From Candidatus Planktophila dulcis (GTDB lineage: Bacteria > Actinomycetota > Actinomycetes > Nanopelagicales > Nanopelagicaceae), in contig NZ_CP016777.1 in assembly GCF_002288225.1 (NCBI RefSeq), positions 1,054,001 through 1,118,000 on the forward strand: 64,000 nt of DNA. The letters are read 5' to 3'. A program made the position numbers and the translations under genes. Numbering within the stretch: the stretch's first letter is position 1; each line of letters begins with the position of its first letter. Positions 19,007 to 27,852 of the stretch are shown here, piece after piece. The notes below the pieces were generated by a model. It did no database searches and was not told where the DNA came from. It saw only the letters and a program-made list of their open reading frames with translations.

Positions 19007-19383
19007 TACTTAGTCACCTTCTTCTTACCGGCAATTGCCTTACGTGGACCCTTACGAGTACGAGCGTTTGTATGTGTGCGCTGACCACGTACAGGAAGTC
19101 CCTTACGGTGACGAATACCTTGGTAGCTCTGGATTTCAACTTTACGACGGATATCGCCTGCGATTTCGCGGCGGAGATCACCCTCGATTTTGTAGTTAGC
19201 TTCGATGTATTCACGAAGCTGAGCAAGTTCTGATTCTTGCAAATCTTTAACGCGGGTATCTGGAGAAATTCCAGTTGCCTTAAGCGTTTCGTGGGAACGG
19301 GTTAGACCCATTCCGAAAATATAGGTGAGTGCAATCTCTACACGCTTTTCGCGTGGAAGATCGACACCGACTAGACGTGCCAT
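19006..19383 (-). CDS. rpsM: 30S ribosomal protein S13
   Basis: S13 (125 residues) bridges the head of the 30S to the 50S and tRNA. It starts [21 protein letters not shown] and carries [20 protein letters not shown] and a basic tail [12 protein letters not shown]. The ATG at 19383 has only a weak ribosome-binding site directly upstream. A structured 132-nt spacer separates it from rpmJ, so a regulatory leader is possible. Confidence 0.97.
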   Translation of the reverse strand: MARLVGVDLPREKRVEIALTYIFGMGLTRSHETLKATGISPDTRVKDLQESELAQLREYIEANYKIEGDLRREIAGDIRRKVEIQSYQGIRHRKGLPVRGQRTHTNARTRKGPRKAIAGKKKVTK

Positions 19384-19515
19384 GTATTCAACCGTTTCTG
19401 TATCCGGAGGTCCTCCGCAATGCTCCTCGACATATTTATCGAGCCCTGGCCTACCGGTCCGGGGGTCTTAACTATTTCTAGTTAAGTCGCATCACGCGTA
19501 CTTATTGTCTGGGTA
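19384..19515 (-). promoter_or_regulatory. Structured spacer between rpmJ and rpsM
   Basis: This 132-nt gap inside an otherwise tight ribosomal operon can fold into several hairpins on the minus strand. One is a perfect 8-bp stem with a GAAA loop (arms 19467-19474 and 19479-19486). Others are a CTCGA/TCGAG stem near 19426-19443 and a compact GGAGG/CCTCC palindrome at 19404-19417. No U-tract follows, so it is not a simple terminator. A cis-regulatory leader for rpsM is plausible. Confidence 0.5.
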
Positions 19516-19629
19516 TTAGCCCTGACGCTGTTTGTGACGAAGATTTTCGCAGATCACCATTACGCGACCTTTGCGACGAATGACTTTGCACTTGTCGCAA
19601 ATCTTCTTCACGCTTGGATTAACCTTCAC
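19516..19629 (-). CDS. rpmJ: 50S ribosomal protein L36
   Basis: A 37-residue protein starting at GTG (19629), with AGGA upstream. It reads [19 protein letters not shown] and ends RHKQRQG. Cys11, Cys14, Cys27 and His32 form the zinc site of the C+ type of L36. It lies 30 nt after infA, the conserved infA-rpmJ-rpsM order. Confidence 0.96.
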   Translation of the reverse strand: MKVNPSVKKICDKCKVIRRKGRVMVICENLRHKQRQG

Positions 19630-19659
19630 GCGATTTTCCTTTTCTTTGTGGCGAATTAC

Positions 19660-19881
19660 TTACTTGTAACGGTAAATAATTCGACCCTTTGTAAGGTCAT
19701 ATGGACTGAGCTCTACGATCACACGGTCAGCAGGCAGAATACGAATGTAGTTCTTTCGCATCTTTCCACTGATATGTGCCAAGACCTTATGTCCATTTGT
19801 TAGCTCAACACGAAACATTGCGTTAGGTAACGCCTCAGCAACAGTGCCTTCGATTTCGATCGCACCATCTTTACTTGCCAA
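19660..19881 (-). CDS. infA: Translation initiation factor IF-1
   Basis: IF-1 blocks the ribosomal A site during initiation. The 73-residue OB-fold protein carries [38 protein letters not shown] and [17 protein letters not shown], nearly invariant in the family. The start is TTG at 19881 with a GAAGG ribosome-binding site about ten bases upstream; no better start fits the conserved N-terminus. In most actinobacteria map lies directly upstream; here the tct-MFS block intervenes. Confidence 0.96.
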   Translation of the reverse strand: MASKDGAIEIEGTVAEALPNAMFRVELTNGHKVLAHISGKMRKNYIRILPADRVIVELSPYDLTKGRIIYRYK

Positions 19882-19917
19882 GGATCAATACCTTCTTCTC
19901 TTATTTCATATGAACGA

Positions 19918-19996
19918 ACAGGGTCGAACCCCGAAAAACCCTGTGGATTTCTTGGAGCGCGAAGGGAGATTCTATTGCCGACCCCCCTTATAAGGG
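19918..19996 (-). promoter_or_regulatory. infA: infA upstream region: palindromic -10-like element and leader hairpin
   Basis: A perfect 12-bp palindrome with TTATAA at its centre (19985-19996) supplies a TATAAG -10-like box on the minus strand, without a clear -35. Downstream, ACAGGGT and ACCCTGT arms (19938-19944 and 19918-19924) form a 7-bp hairpin before the infA ribosome-binding site. A promoter here would let infA escape dependence on the tct transcript. Confidence 0.4.
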
Positions 19997-20025
19997 AAAT
20001 TGGCTAGAAATGGGGTATTAAACCC

Positions 20026-21177
20026 CTATTGGCGAGGGATAAATGTCGTCGAAACCAGGATCGCAAGGCCAATAAAGACAGCGCTGGCTCCAGCAGAGGC
20101 TGCCACCAACCCTGCCACCGCAGGAATCAGGAATTGGCCAAGGCGATTGCCAGTCAGGCGAGTTGAGACGGCCAGGGCTCTCTCATCAGGTGCGGTCAGC
20201 TGAGAAATCAAAGTCATCGTCAAAGGTTGACCCACTCCGAGTGAGAATCCTGCAACAAAGACAACTGCTCCAAGCACCCATGCATTCGGTGCAAATGCCA
20301 TCGCAACACACATTGCGATAGAGATGAGATTGCTGCTTGTAATCAATTGGCGCGCGCTAAATCGCGCGCTGAGGCGACCTAAGAAGAAGCGCGATGCCAT
20401 CGATGTTGCGGCGCGAATAGAGATGATGATTCCAATGGAGAGCGCCGAAAATTGATTCTCATTCCCGTAGAGAGGCAAGAAGACCACCAAAATATCTGCA
20501 GTTGATGAGATGGCAAGGGAGGTAAAGATCGCTGCAAAGATTCCAGGTTTCTTCAGTAATTTTCCTGCAGCGCGCAGCGCACCAGAATCTTCTTTACGAC
20601 CCACAACTGTTGGGGGCTCATTTCTCCAAGAGATAACAGGAACCATTGCAAGGGCTGCAAGTGCAAGTGCCAGAGCAAATGCAGCGCTCGTTGATTTCGG
20701 CATCACACCGGTTGAACCTGCAACAAGAGTTGCAAGGATGGGACCAATCATGTGTCCTAACGATGCGCTGAAGGTATATCGCCCAAAGTGCTCTTCATAC
20801 TGATCCGGTGGACTCTTGAGCGCGACCATTGTCTGACCACCCACCATGCAGGCAAGATGTGCAAGACCTGAAAGTGCTGCTGCTATTGCCAACAATGTGA
20901 GGGAATCTGCTGCCATGAGAAGTACTGCAGAAACTCCAATGAAGAGAGTTCCAAAGATAACGAAACGTCCTTCGCCAATCTGTCCCACCATCTTGCCAAA
21001 TGTCAGTGCGAGCAAGACGGGAAGGAGTGCATAGACAGCTGCGATAAATCCGATAGTTGAAGCCGTCGCATCTAACTCGAGTGCGCGATAGGTAATCATC
21101 GGGCGGATTACATAGATCGCACCTTGCGTTATTGCAGAACTATAGAAAAGCTTTGTAGCCCACTGAGATTGAGACAT
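20026..21177 (-). CDS. Major facilitator superfamily transporter
   Basis: A 383-residue membrane protein with about twelve hydrophobic segments and a short charged loop between the two halves. It lacks the large periplasmic domain or Cys-rich parts of specialised exporters. The substrate cannot be read. It starts 6 nt after tctA, so it is cotranscribed with the tripartite tricarboxylate transporter and could export or exchange a related organic acid, or be an unrelated drug-efflux type. A short GGGG/CCCC hairpin overlaps its stop codon (20012-20026). Confidence 0.85.
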   Translation of the reverse strand: MSQSQWATKLFYSSAITQGAIYVIRPMITYRALELDATASTIGFIAAVYALLPVLLALTFGKMVGQIGEGRFVIFGTLFIGVSAVLLMAADSLTLLAIAAALSGLAHLACMVGGQTMVALKSPPDQYEEHFGRYTFSASLGHMIGPILATLVAGSTGVMPKSTSAAFALALALAALAMVPVISWRNEPPTVVGRKEDSGALRAAGKLLKKPGIFAAIFTSLAISSTADILVVFLPLYGNENQFSALSIGIIISIRAATSMASRFFLGRLSARFSARQLITSSNLISIAMCVAMAFAPNAWVLGAVVFVAGFSLGVGQPLTMTLISQLTAPDERALAVSTRLTGNRLGQFLIPAVAGLVAASAGASAVFIGLAILVSTTFIPRQ

Positions 21178-21183
21178 TAGCGC

Positions 21184-22686
21184 TTACGCGTGAGCGTCCT
21201 TACGAACTTTGCGCATCACCTTAGTGATGATCGGCGTAAAGAGAGCTATCAATAGAACCGCATAGAGAACCTTTGATAGCGGTGATGCCCACAGAGTTCC
21301 GTAATCCCCCGCACTAATTTGAAGTGCACGACGGAACTGAAGTTCAAGGTTTGGCCCCAAGATCAGCCCCAGAATCAGTGGCGTGATGGGCATTCCAAAC
21401 CTACGGAATAAGAATCCAACAATTCCAATCGCAATAGCGACTTGAACATCAAAGGTAGAGGTATTCAGTGCATAAGCACCGAGCATTGCAAAGGTCACAA
21501 TCCCTGCAAAGAGATAAGGGCGCGGAACTTTAAGTAGCTGAACCCACACGCGAACGAGTGGAAGGTTGAGAATCAAGAGAAGAGTGTTGCCAATAAAGAG
21601 CGAAGCAATCAAAGTCCAGATAAGTGCGCCATTGGTAAGAAAGAGGGTTGGTCCAGGTTGAATTTGATATGTCTGGAATGCAACAAGAATGACGGCAGCA
21701 GTTGCTGATGTTGGTAGACCCAATGCAAGAAGTGGCACAAGAGCACCTGCTGCATTGGCATTATTTGCTGCCTCCGGCCCTGCAACACCTTCGATGGCGC
21801 CATGGCCAAATTCTTCAGGGTGTTTCGATAATTTCTTCTCCACCGAATAACTCAAGAATGTTGGAACTTCAGAGCCACCTGCAGGGATAACTCCAAGTGG
21901 AAAACCTAGCGCAGTGCCTCGAAGCCATGGCTTCCATGATCGCTTCAAATCATCACGAGACATCATCGCTTTGCCCTTCATAGGGATGATGTTCCATCCC
22001 ATCTCCTTAAAGCGGCTAGCAATATAGAGAGCTTCACCGAGTGCGAAGATAGAGACGATGACGGGAACAGTTTCAATTCCTTCAACGGCTGCTTGGTTTC
22101 CAAATGTCAGTCGTGAAAGTCCAGATTGAAGGTCTGCGCCAACAAGTCCCAGAACAAGGCCAACTGCAAGTGAAATAAATCCACGTATTTGAGAAGCGCC
22201 AAGAAGGGATGAGACAGTAGTAAATGCCACCAGCATCAACGCTACATAGTCTGCAGCACCTACTTTGATTGCTAAATCTGCAATGGTTGGAGCAGTAAAT
22301 GCCAAAATAAGTGTTGCAATAGTTCCTGCAACGAATGAGCCGATAGCAGCTGTTGCAAGAGCAGGGCCTGCGCGTCCATTACGCGCCATCTTGTTGCCCT
22401 CAAGGGCTGTGATAACTGAACCAGATTCGCCTGGAGTATTGAGCAAGATTGAAGTTGTCGATCCACCATACATAGCGCCGTAGTAAATAGCTGCAAACAT
22501 AATGAGGGCAGAAGCTGGGCTGACTGTGTAGGTAATCGGAAGAAGAAGAGCAATTGCCAGTGCTGGACCAATACCAGGCAGGACTCCAACAAGGGTTCCA
22601 AGGAAAGTGCCGAGAAGTCCAAAGCCGAGGTTACTTAAGGTAAGTGCGCTGGCAAAACCATCGATCAGTGAATCAAAACTACTCAT
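21184..22686 (-). CDS. tctA: Tripartite tricarboxylate transporter large permease TctA
   Basis: TctA is the large membrane subunit (500 residues, about eleven or twelve membrane segments) of a cation-driven, binding-protein-dependent carboxylate importer. Family motifs include [21 protein letters not shown] near 29-50, [16 protein letters not shown] near 74-89 and [23 protein letters not shown] in the middle. The preferred start is ATG at 22686, overlapping the tctB stop as TGATG; the TTG at 22689 directly before it is unnecessary. It works with TctB and the binding protein TctC, all encoded here. Confidence 0.95.
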   Translation of the reverse strand: MSSFDSLIDGFASALTLSNLGFGLLGTFLGTLVGVLPGIGPALAIALLLPITYTVSPASALIMFAAIYYGAMYGGSTTSILLNTPGESGSVITALEGNKMARNGRAGPALATAAIGSFVAGTIATLILAFTAPTIADLAIKVGAADYVALMLVAFTTVSSLLGASQIRGFISLAVGLVLGLVGADLQSGLSRLTFGNQAAVEGIETVPVIVSIFALGEALYIASRFKEMGWNIIPMKGKAMMSRDDLKRSWKPWLRGTALGFPLGVIPAGGSEVPTFLSYSVEKKLSKHPEEFGHGAIEGVAGPEAANNANAAGALVPLLALGLPTSATAAVILVAFQTYQIQPGPTLFLTNGALIWTLIASLFIGNTLLLILNLPLVRVWVQLLKVPRPYLFAGIVTFAMLGAYALNTSTFDVQVAIAIGIVGFLFRRFGMPITPLILGLILGPNLELQFRRALQISAGDYGTLWASPLSKVLYAVLLIALFTPIITKVMRKVRKDAHA

Positions 22687-23168
22687 CAAAGGCCCTTCAA
22701 GATGCCGGCTGGAAGCTGGACGTGGAGAAAGTGTGTAAAGGAGTAATAAACAATGGAGATAAAGAGGGTGCCAAATACTGCAGCATGTAGGTGCTTCTTA
22801 TTTCCAAATGCCACAGTAATACCAAAGAATGTGATGGAGGCGGCGATGATAAATCCAGCTCGCTCAATAAGAAGTAGATATGCAAACAGGGATCCAAGTA
22901 CTAGCCCAAAGGTCTTGTAATCAGATTTTTCAATGGCATCGCCTGCTTCAAGACCTTCAGGCACTGCGCGGTCACCGCGCACAATATTAATCATGAGAAG
23001 TGCGCTTAACCCCATTAAGAGAATGGCGATAGCGAAGGGAAACACCTTAGGGCTGACAGTTAAGTTAAAGGCTGGAAGCTCTTTTGTTGCCGTATCCCAG
23101 AAAACAATAAGTCCAAGGAGAAAGAGTGAGCCCACAAATGTGAGCTCACTCTTTCCGCCTTGAGGCAA
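22686..23168 (-). CDS. tctB: Tripartite tricarboxylate transporter small subunit TctB
   Basis: A 160-residue protein with four hydrophobic segments, the size and topology of TctB, between tctC and tctA. The start is probably TTG at 23168 ([16 protein letters not shown]); no strong ribosome-binding site is visible and the first membrane segment begins at about residue 10, so a much later start is unlikely. A 15-bp stem-loop (23121-23154) spans roughly codons 5-16 and may limit its translation relative to tctC. Confidence 0.88.
   Translation of the reverse strand: MPQGGKSELTFVGSLFLLGLIVFWDTATKELPAFNLTVSPKVFPFAIAILLMGLSALLMINIVRGDRAVPEGLEAGDAIEKSDYKTFGLVLGSLFAYLLLIERAGFIIAASITFFGITVAFGNKKHLHAAVFGTLFISIVYYSFTHFLHVQLPAGILKGL
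23121..23154 (-). promoter_or_regulatory. Strong stem-loop at the tctC/tctB junction
   Basis: Arms 23121-23135 and 23140-23154 pair over 15 bp on the minus-strand RNA, with one G-U pair and an AUUU loop. The structure begins about 40 nt after the tctC stop and lies in the first codons of tctB. It may protect the tctC message or attenuate downstream expression. Confidence 0.7.
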
Positions 23169-23192
23169 TTTAACGTTGATGTCTAATTGACC

Positions 23193-24311
23193 TTACTTGA
23201 TCAACTTGAAATCGGTGAGAACGTTGATGATTGCTGTGTTCTCTGTCTTGATCCACTTAGAGAATGCATCTCCAGCGCGGTACTCATCGATCCATGACTT
23301 AGCGACCAATGTGTCCTTCCAAGACTGTGTTGAGTGAAGTGCATCAATGACCTTAAGGGTATTGAGCAGATCAGCTGCAGGAAGATCTGCTGGTGCAAGG
23401 ATTCCGCGCCAGTTACCGAATGTGAGATCCACACCCTGCTGGACGAGGGTCTTGCCCTTGATGACCTTAAGTGGCTTTGGAGAAGTCACTGCAAGTACGC
23501 GCATCTTTCCAGCTGCAACGTATGAAGCAAATTCAGATGTGCCTGAGATACCAACTGCTACACGTCCACCAATAACGTCAGGTGTAAGAGTTCCTCCACC
23601 TGAGTATGGGATGTAGTTAAGGTCTGTGGCCTTTACGCCAACAGTTGCAGCAAGTGTTGCCACTGTTACGTGGTCGACTCCGCCGTAGTTACCGCCACCA
23701 ATTGCGACAGCCTTTGGATTTGCCTTGATATCTGCCATCAAATCATTGATTGTCTTGTACTTAGATGATGTTGGAACTACGAAAGCCTCAGCTTCGCGCA
23801 TGATTCCAGCTACAGCGTTTGCTGTTGTGATGGTGAGCTTTGAACCGTTAGTGGCAAGACCACCAGGCATTGCAAATCCTGTAATAAGAAGCATGTCCTT
23901 GCGATCCTTCTGGTCATAGAAATATCCAAGACCAAGTGGCGCATTTGTCTTATATGTAACGGTGTAATCCTTAAGAAGGCCTTCCTTCTTCATTGCATCA
24001 CCGATTGCGATTGCTGTTGTTCCGTAACCGCCACCGATTGCAGATGATGAAACCCATTCAAGAGTTCCGTATGGCTTCATTTCTGGATACCACCAGCGAA
24101 GAGTTCCTGCAAATGTTCCTGTTGCAACCTTGGTACATGTGAGATCAGATCCGTTCACACCACGAGCTGCAGCTTTTGTTCCTGCGCGAAGACATTCATC
24201 TCCAACGTTTGCCTTTGCCGCAGGCTTTGCACCAGCGTTTGCTGATGGCGCTGCAATAAGTGAGGCAGCAATAGCCAGAACACCGAGCGCAATAACTTTC
24301 TTCTTAAACAT
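23193..24311 (-). CDS. tctC: Tripartite tricarboxylate transporter binding protein TctC
   Basis: A 372-residue secreted binding protein. ATG at 24311 is chosen because AAGGAG lies just upstream and the protein then opens with a signal peptide MFKKKVIALGVLAIAASL ending ANA near residue 26, without a lipobox cysteine. A short extra module follows with Cys40 and Cys59 (GDECLRAG and DLTCTKV). Beyond it is the TctC/Bug fold: AIAIGDAMKKEG, GGGNYGGVDH, NYIPYSGGGTLTPDVIGGRV. It captures a small carboxylate outside the cell for TctAB. It is the first gene of tctC-tctB-tctA-MFS. Confidence 0.9.
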   Translation of the reverse strand: MFKKKVIALGVLAIAASLIAAPSANAGAKPAAKANVGDECLRAGTKAAARGVNGSDLTCTKVATGTFAGTLRWWYPEMKPYGTLEWVSSSAIGGGYGTTAIAIGDAMKKEGLLKDYTVTYKTNAPLGLGYFYDQKDRKDMLLITGFAMPGGLATNGSKLTITTANAVAGIMREAEAFVVPTSSKYKTINDLMADIKANPKAVAIGGGNYGGVDHVTVATLAATVGVKATDLNYIPYSGGGTLTPDVIGGRVAVGISGTSEFASYVAAGKMRVLAVTSPKPLKVIKGKTLVQQGVDLTFGNWRGILAPADLPAADLLNTLKVIDALHSTQSWKDTLVAKSWIDEYRAGDAFSKWIKTENTAIINVLTDFKLIK

Positions 24312-24436
24312 GATTTCTCCTTTTGGCACCCCGAGGGTCAGGGCCATTGGAGAAGAATCTAGATGTATCTATGGATAAATTGAATAGATATCGGGTAACA
24401 GATTGATATCAAGAAAAATTCTCACGATTTTTGAGC
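24312..24436 (-). promoter_or_regulatory. tctC: tctC upstream region with palindromic operator-like sites
   Basis: The 125-nt gap between map and tctC is AT-rich. It contains the perfect palindrome TTGATATCAA (24403-24412), a second GATATC about ten bases on, and AGATGTATCT (24361-24370). TTGATA followed 16 bases later by TATCTA could act as a promoter. These are candidate regulator sites for the transporter; none is proven. Confidence 0.4.
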
Positions 24437-25249
24437 CTACGAAAGTGTGTCTGAGGTCTCAATTCCAAAGCGTGCAAGCTCGCCCTTGCCACCATCAATG
24501 GAGGTCAAAACAAAAGGCTTTCCATCTGGGCAGATCACATATGAATGCTCAAAGTGGGCACCACGAGATTGATCTGTTGAGACCACTGTCCAATCATCTG
24601 CGAGCACCTTGGTCTTATGTGTTCCACGAGTGATCATCGGCTCGATAGCAAGTGCCATTCCAGGAATGATTTCAGGACCATTTCCTGCTTTTCCAAAGTT
24701 GAGAACATGTGGCTCTTGATGCATCTCTGTGCCAATTCCGTGGCCACCATATTCTTGCAAGATTCCATATTTACCTTGCGAATTCACGTACTGCTCAATG
24801 GCATAACCGATATCTGAAAGCTTTCCACCATTCTTACCGGCAGCAATTCCCACCCACATAGATTCCTGACACACATCCATCAACTTCTGATCTGCAGGAT
24901 CTACCTTTCCAATACCGATAGAGAATGCTGCATCTCCATGCCAGCCATCAATGATGGCACCGCAATCGATGGAGACAACATCGCCTTCATTAATGATGCG
25001 AGGTCCGGGAATTCCGTGAACAATTTCATCATTGATAGAGACGCAGATAGTTGCTGGAAAACCATGATAATTCAGGAAGTTCGGTGTGGCACCGCTTCGC
25101 TTGATGTGGGCTGCAGAGATTGCATCCAGAGCACTTGTGGTCATTCCAGGCTTAATCGCTTCACGGATAAGTTGATGAATTTCGGCAACTACTAATCCAG
25201 CACGGCGCATAACCTTGAGTTGTTCAAGGTCCTTAATCTGGATTGCCAT
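24437..25249 (-). CDS. map: Methionine aminopeptidase, type I
   Basis: Removes initiator methionine from nascent proteins. The 270-residue protein has the pita-bread metal ligands: Asp in SIDCGAIIDGWHGDAAFS (two), His in HGIGTEMHQEPHV, Glu in AIEPMIT and Glu in HFEHSYVI. It follows adk by 9 nt, the standard secY-adk-map order. infA, its usual next gene, is displaced by the tct block. Confidence 0.96.
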   Translation of the reverse strand: MAIQIKDLEQLKVMRRAGLVVAEIHQLIREAIKPGMTTSALDAISAAHIKRSGATPNFLNYHGFPATICVSINDEIVHGIPGPRIINEGDVVSIDCGAIIDGWHGDAAFSIGIGKVDPADQKLMDVCQESMWVGIAAGKNGGKLSDIGYAIEQYVNSQGKYGILQEYGGHGIGTEMHQEPHVLNFGKAGNGPEIIPGMALAIEPMITRGTHKTKVLADDWTVVSTDQSRGAHFEHSYVICPDGKPFVLTSIDGGKGELARFGIETSDTLS

Positions 25250-25258
25250 AGAAGTAAT

Positions 25259-25894
25259 TTAGCCGTGTACGCGGCTTAACGCAGTAATCGCGCGCTCTGT
25301 AATATCTGCAACATCGCCATCGGCTGAGATTGTGATGAGCAGGCCTTCTGTGCGATAGAAATCAACAATAGGTGCAGTCTGCTCTTCATAGACTGCAAGG
25401 CGCTTAGCAATCACTTCTTCCTTGTCATCTTCACGCTGGTAGAGCTCACCGCTACAAGAAACACACTTCGATGCTTCAGGGGAAGCCGGAGCGCCACAAT
25501 CCTTACAGGTGCGTCGTGATGAAAGACGTTTGATGATGATCGCATTCTCAATCGCAAGCTCAAGAACCGCTTCCAGTGGTGTCTGCTTTTCAATCAAAAA
25601 TGCGCGCAGTACTTCAGCTTGAACAGTATTTCGTGGGAATCCATCAAGGAGAAAACCGTTGATTGCATCATCATGAGTCAGGCGATCTTTGACCATCTCA
25701 TTGGTAACTTCATCAGGAACTAACTGACCTGCATCCATATATCCCTTAGCTTGCAGACCTAGTGGTGTGCTTGCTTTGAGATTTGCTCGGAAGATATCCC
25801 CTGTTGAAATATGGGGAATCGAGTAGTGCGCGGCGAGAAACTGAGCTTGTGTTCCCTTACCAGCACCTGGTGGACCTACCAGGACTAAACGCAT
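25259..25894 (-). CDS. adk: Adenylate kinase, zinc-LID form
   Basis: Catalyses ATP + AMP to 2 ADP. The 211-residue protein has the P-loop GPPGAGKGT at 7-15, FLLDGFPRN at 81-89 and a long LID domain with four cysteines, Cys130, Cys133, Cys144 and Cys147, which should bind a structural zinc. The ATG overlaps the secY stop as TAATG. Confidence 0.97.
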   Translation of the reverse strand: MRLVLVGPPGAGKGTQAQFLAAHYSIPHISTGDIFRANLKASTPLGLQAKGYMDAGQLVPDEVTNEMVKDRLTHDDAINGFLLDGFPRNTVQAEVLRAFLIEKQTPLEAVLELAIENAIIIKRLSSRRTCKDCGAPASPEASKCVSCSGELYQREDDKEEVIAKRLAVYEEQTAPIVDFYRTEGLLITISADGDVADITERAITALSRVHG

Positions 25895-27189
25895 TACTTC
25901 AAGAAACCTTCATATGAACGCTGCTGCAACTGGCTCTCGATCTGCTTTGCAGTATCAAGACCGACACCGACAACGATAAGAATCGCAGTTCCACCGAATG
26001 GGAAGTTCTGTGATGCACCGAAGACGATGAGAGCAAGGATCGGAATAATTGCAACGAGTGCCAAATAGACAGATCCTGGAGCTGTGATGCGTGAGAGTAC
26101 ATATTGCAAGTACTCAGATGTTGGGCGTCCTGCACGGATACCTGGAATAAATCCACCGTACTTCTTCATATTATCTGCAACCTCATCAGGGTTAAATGTG
26201 ATTGCAACATAGAAGTAGGTAAAGAAGATAATCAAGGTTGCATAGGCCACCATATAAATTGGGTGATCACCGCTGACCAAGTTACGTGAAATCCAGACAG
26301 CCCAGCTAGCTTGGCTATTGGTGAAGTTCACAAGAAGAGATGGGATATAAAGAAGAGATGATGCGAAGATAACCGGAATAACGCCAGCCTGGTTTACCTT
26401 GATTGGAATATAAGTTGATGTTCCGCCATATGCCTGACGTCCCACCATGCGCTTTGCATACTGCACAGGAATACGACGCTGAGCTTGCTCAACAAAGACA
26501 ACTGCTGCAACAACGAGGACTCCGACTGCGCAGACAAAGAGGAATGCAAACAAGCCCTTTTGAAGCTTGATTGACCAGAGCTGGGATGGGAATCCTGCAG
26601 CGATAGATGTGAAGATCAAGATAGACATACCGTTACCGACGCCGCGATCTGTGATGAGCTCACCGAGCCACATGATCACAGATGTTCCGGCAGTCATTAC
26701 AACAATCATTGTGAGAACGCGCTGCCATGAAGCATCAGGAATGATCGGAAGTGAACAACCTGAAATCAAACGACCTGGTGTGCGAGCAACCGCAACCAAA
26801 CCAGTTGACTGCAAGATTGCAAGACCAATTGTTAAGTAACGTGTGTACTGAGTAAGAGTTGCTGTTCCTGACTGTCCCTCTTTCTTCAGCGCTTCAAAAC
26901 GTGGAATAACCACAGTGAGCAGCTGAACGATGATGGATGCAGTGATGTAAGGCATGATGCCGAGTGCAAATACTGAGAGCTGAAGAAGTGCTCCACCAGA
27001 GAATAGGTTGATAAGTCCGAAGAGACCACCGGTCTGAGCCTGATCAATACATTGCTTCACATTTGTATATGAAACACCTGGTGTTGGGACAACAGAGCCA
27101 AAACGGAACAGAGCCATGATTGAGAGAGTGAAGAAGATTTTCTTACGAAGTTCTGGCGTCTTAAAGGCCATTCCAAATGCTGAAAGCAT
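25894..27189 (-). CDS. secY: Preprotein translocase channel subunit SecY
   Basis: The protein-conducting channel with ten membrane segments, 431 residues. FALGIMPYITASIIVQLL, TRYLTIGLAILQ, GNGMSILIF and the C-terminal GGTAILIVVGVGLDTAKQIESQL are family hallmarks. ATG at 27189 is preferred to the TTG immediately before it; GGGAGAAG lies upstream. It follows rplO and is coupled to adk. SecE is encoded at 52400. Confidence 0.97.
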   Translation of the reverse strand: MLSAFGMAFKTPELRKKIFFTLSIMALFRFGSVVPTPGVSYTNVKQCIDQAQTGGLFGLINLFSGGALLQLSVFALGIMPYITASIIVQLLTVVIPRFEALKKEGQSGTATLTQYTRYLTIGLAILQSTGLVAVARTPGRLISGCSLPIIPDASWQRVLTMIVVMTAGTSVIMWLGELITDRGVGNGMSILIFTSIAAGFPSQLWSIKLQKGLFAFLFVCAVGVLVVAAVVFVEQAQRRIPVQYAKRMVGRQAYGGTSTYIPIKVNQAGVIPVIFASSLLYIPSLLVNFTNSQASWAVWISRNLVSGDHPIYMVAYATLIIFFTYFYVAITFNPDEVADNMKKYGGFIPGIRAGRPTSEYLQYVLSRITAPGSVYLALVAIIPILALIVFGASQNFPFGGTAILIVVGVGLDTAKQIESQLQQRSYEGFLK

Positions 27190-27226
27190 CAATCTTCTCC
27201 CTCTATCAAATCACGACTAGTTGTTT

Positions 27227-27667
27227 TTACAGTTTTGCTGTTGATCCGCCAGCTGCAGCAATCTTTTCGATCGCTGATGCTGAGAATGCATGTGCTGTAA
27301 CAGATACCTTGACTGCAATATCGCCATTTCCAAGGACCTTTACGGGCAAGGAATCGCGAACTGCACCCTTTGCAATGAGATCTGCAACAGTGACATCCCC
27401 ACCCTTAGGAAAGAGTGCGTTGATTGTTGAGACATTCACTGCCTGGTATTCAATGCGAGCTGGGTTCTTAAAACCACGAAGCTTTGGAAGACGCATAACG
27501 AGAGGAAGCTGACCACCTTCGAAACCAGGGCGAACCGTGTTACGAGCGTGAGTACCTTTTCCACCGCGACCTGCAGTCTTACCCTTTGATGCTTCACCGC
27601 GACCCTTACGAGTCTTAGCTTTCTTAGCACCTGGAGCTGGACGAAGATGATGAAGTTTAAGTGTCAT
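27227..27667 (-). CDS. rplO: 50S ribosomal protein L15
   Basis: L15 (146 residues) is a late 50S assembly protein. The glycine- and arginine-rich N-terminal part [18 protein letters not shown] followed by [19 protein letters not shown] is diagnostic. It lies 2 nt after rpmD and about 38 nt before secY in the spc operon. Confidence 0.96.
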   Translation of the reverse strand: MTLKLHHLRPAPGAKKAKTRKGRGEASKGKTAGRGGKGTHARNTVRPGFEGGQLPLVMRLPKLRGFKNPARIEYQAVNVSTINALFPKGGDVTVADLIAKGAVRDSLPVKVLGNGDIAVKVSVTAHAFSASAIEKIAAAGGSTAKL

Positions 27668-27669
27668 CT

Positions 27670-27852
27670 TTATTCGACCTCCTCTACCTTGATCAAGTGG
27701 CGAGCAGCAACTGCCATGCCACGAATTTCTGGACGATCTTCCTTAACGACAACATCGTTGATTCGCTTAAGTCCGAGTGAACGAACAGTGTTACGAATCT
27801 CTGGCTTGTTGCCAACGGTTGACTTAACCTGAGTGATTTTCAAACGTGGCAT
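27670..27852 (-). CDS. rpmD: 50S ribosomal protein L30
   Basis: A 60-residue protein starting [20 protein letters not shown], with the single ferredoxin-like fold of bacterial L30 and the [14 protein letters not shown] core. The ATG overlaps the rpsE stop as TAATG, and rplO follows after 2 nt. Not all bacteria keep L30; its presence matches the spc order in actinobacteria. Confidence 0.96.
   Translation of the reverse strand: MPRLKITQVKSTVGNKPEIRNTVRSLGLKRINDVVVKEDRPEIRGMAVAARHLIKVEEVE

Noticed and set aside
24312-24347. Twelve extra N-terminal residues on TctC
   Set aside because: They would place codons over the AAGGAG ribosome-binding site and precede the signal peptide.
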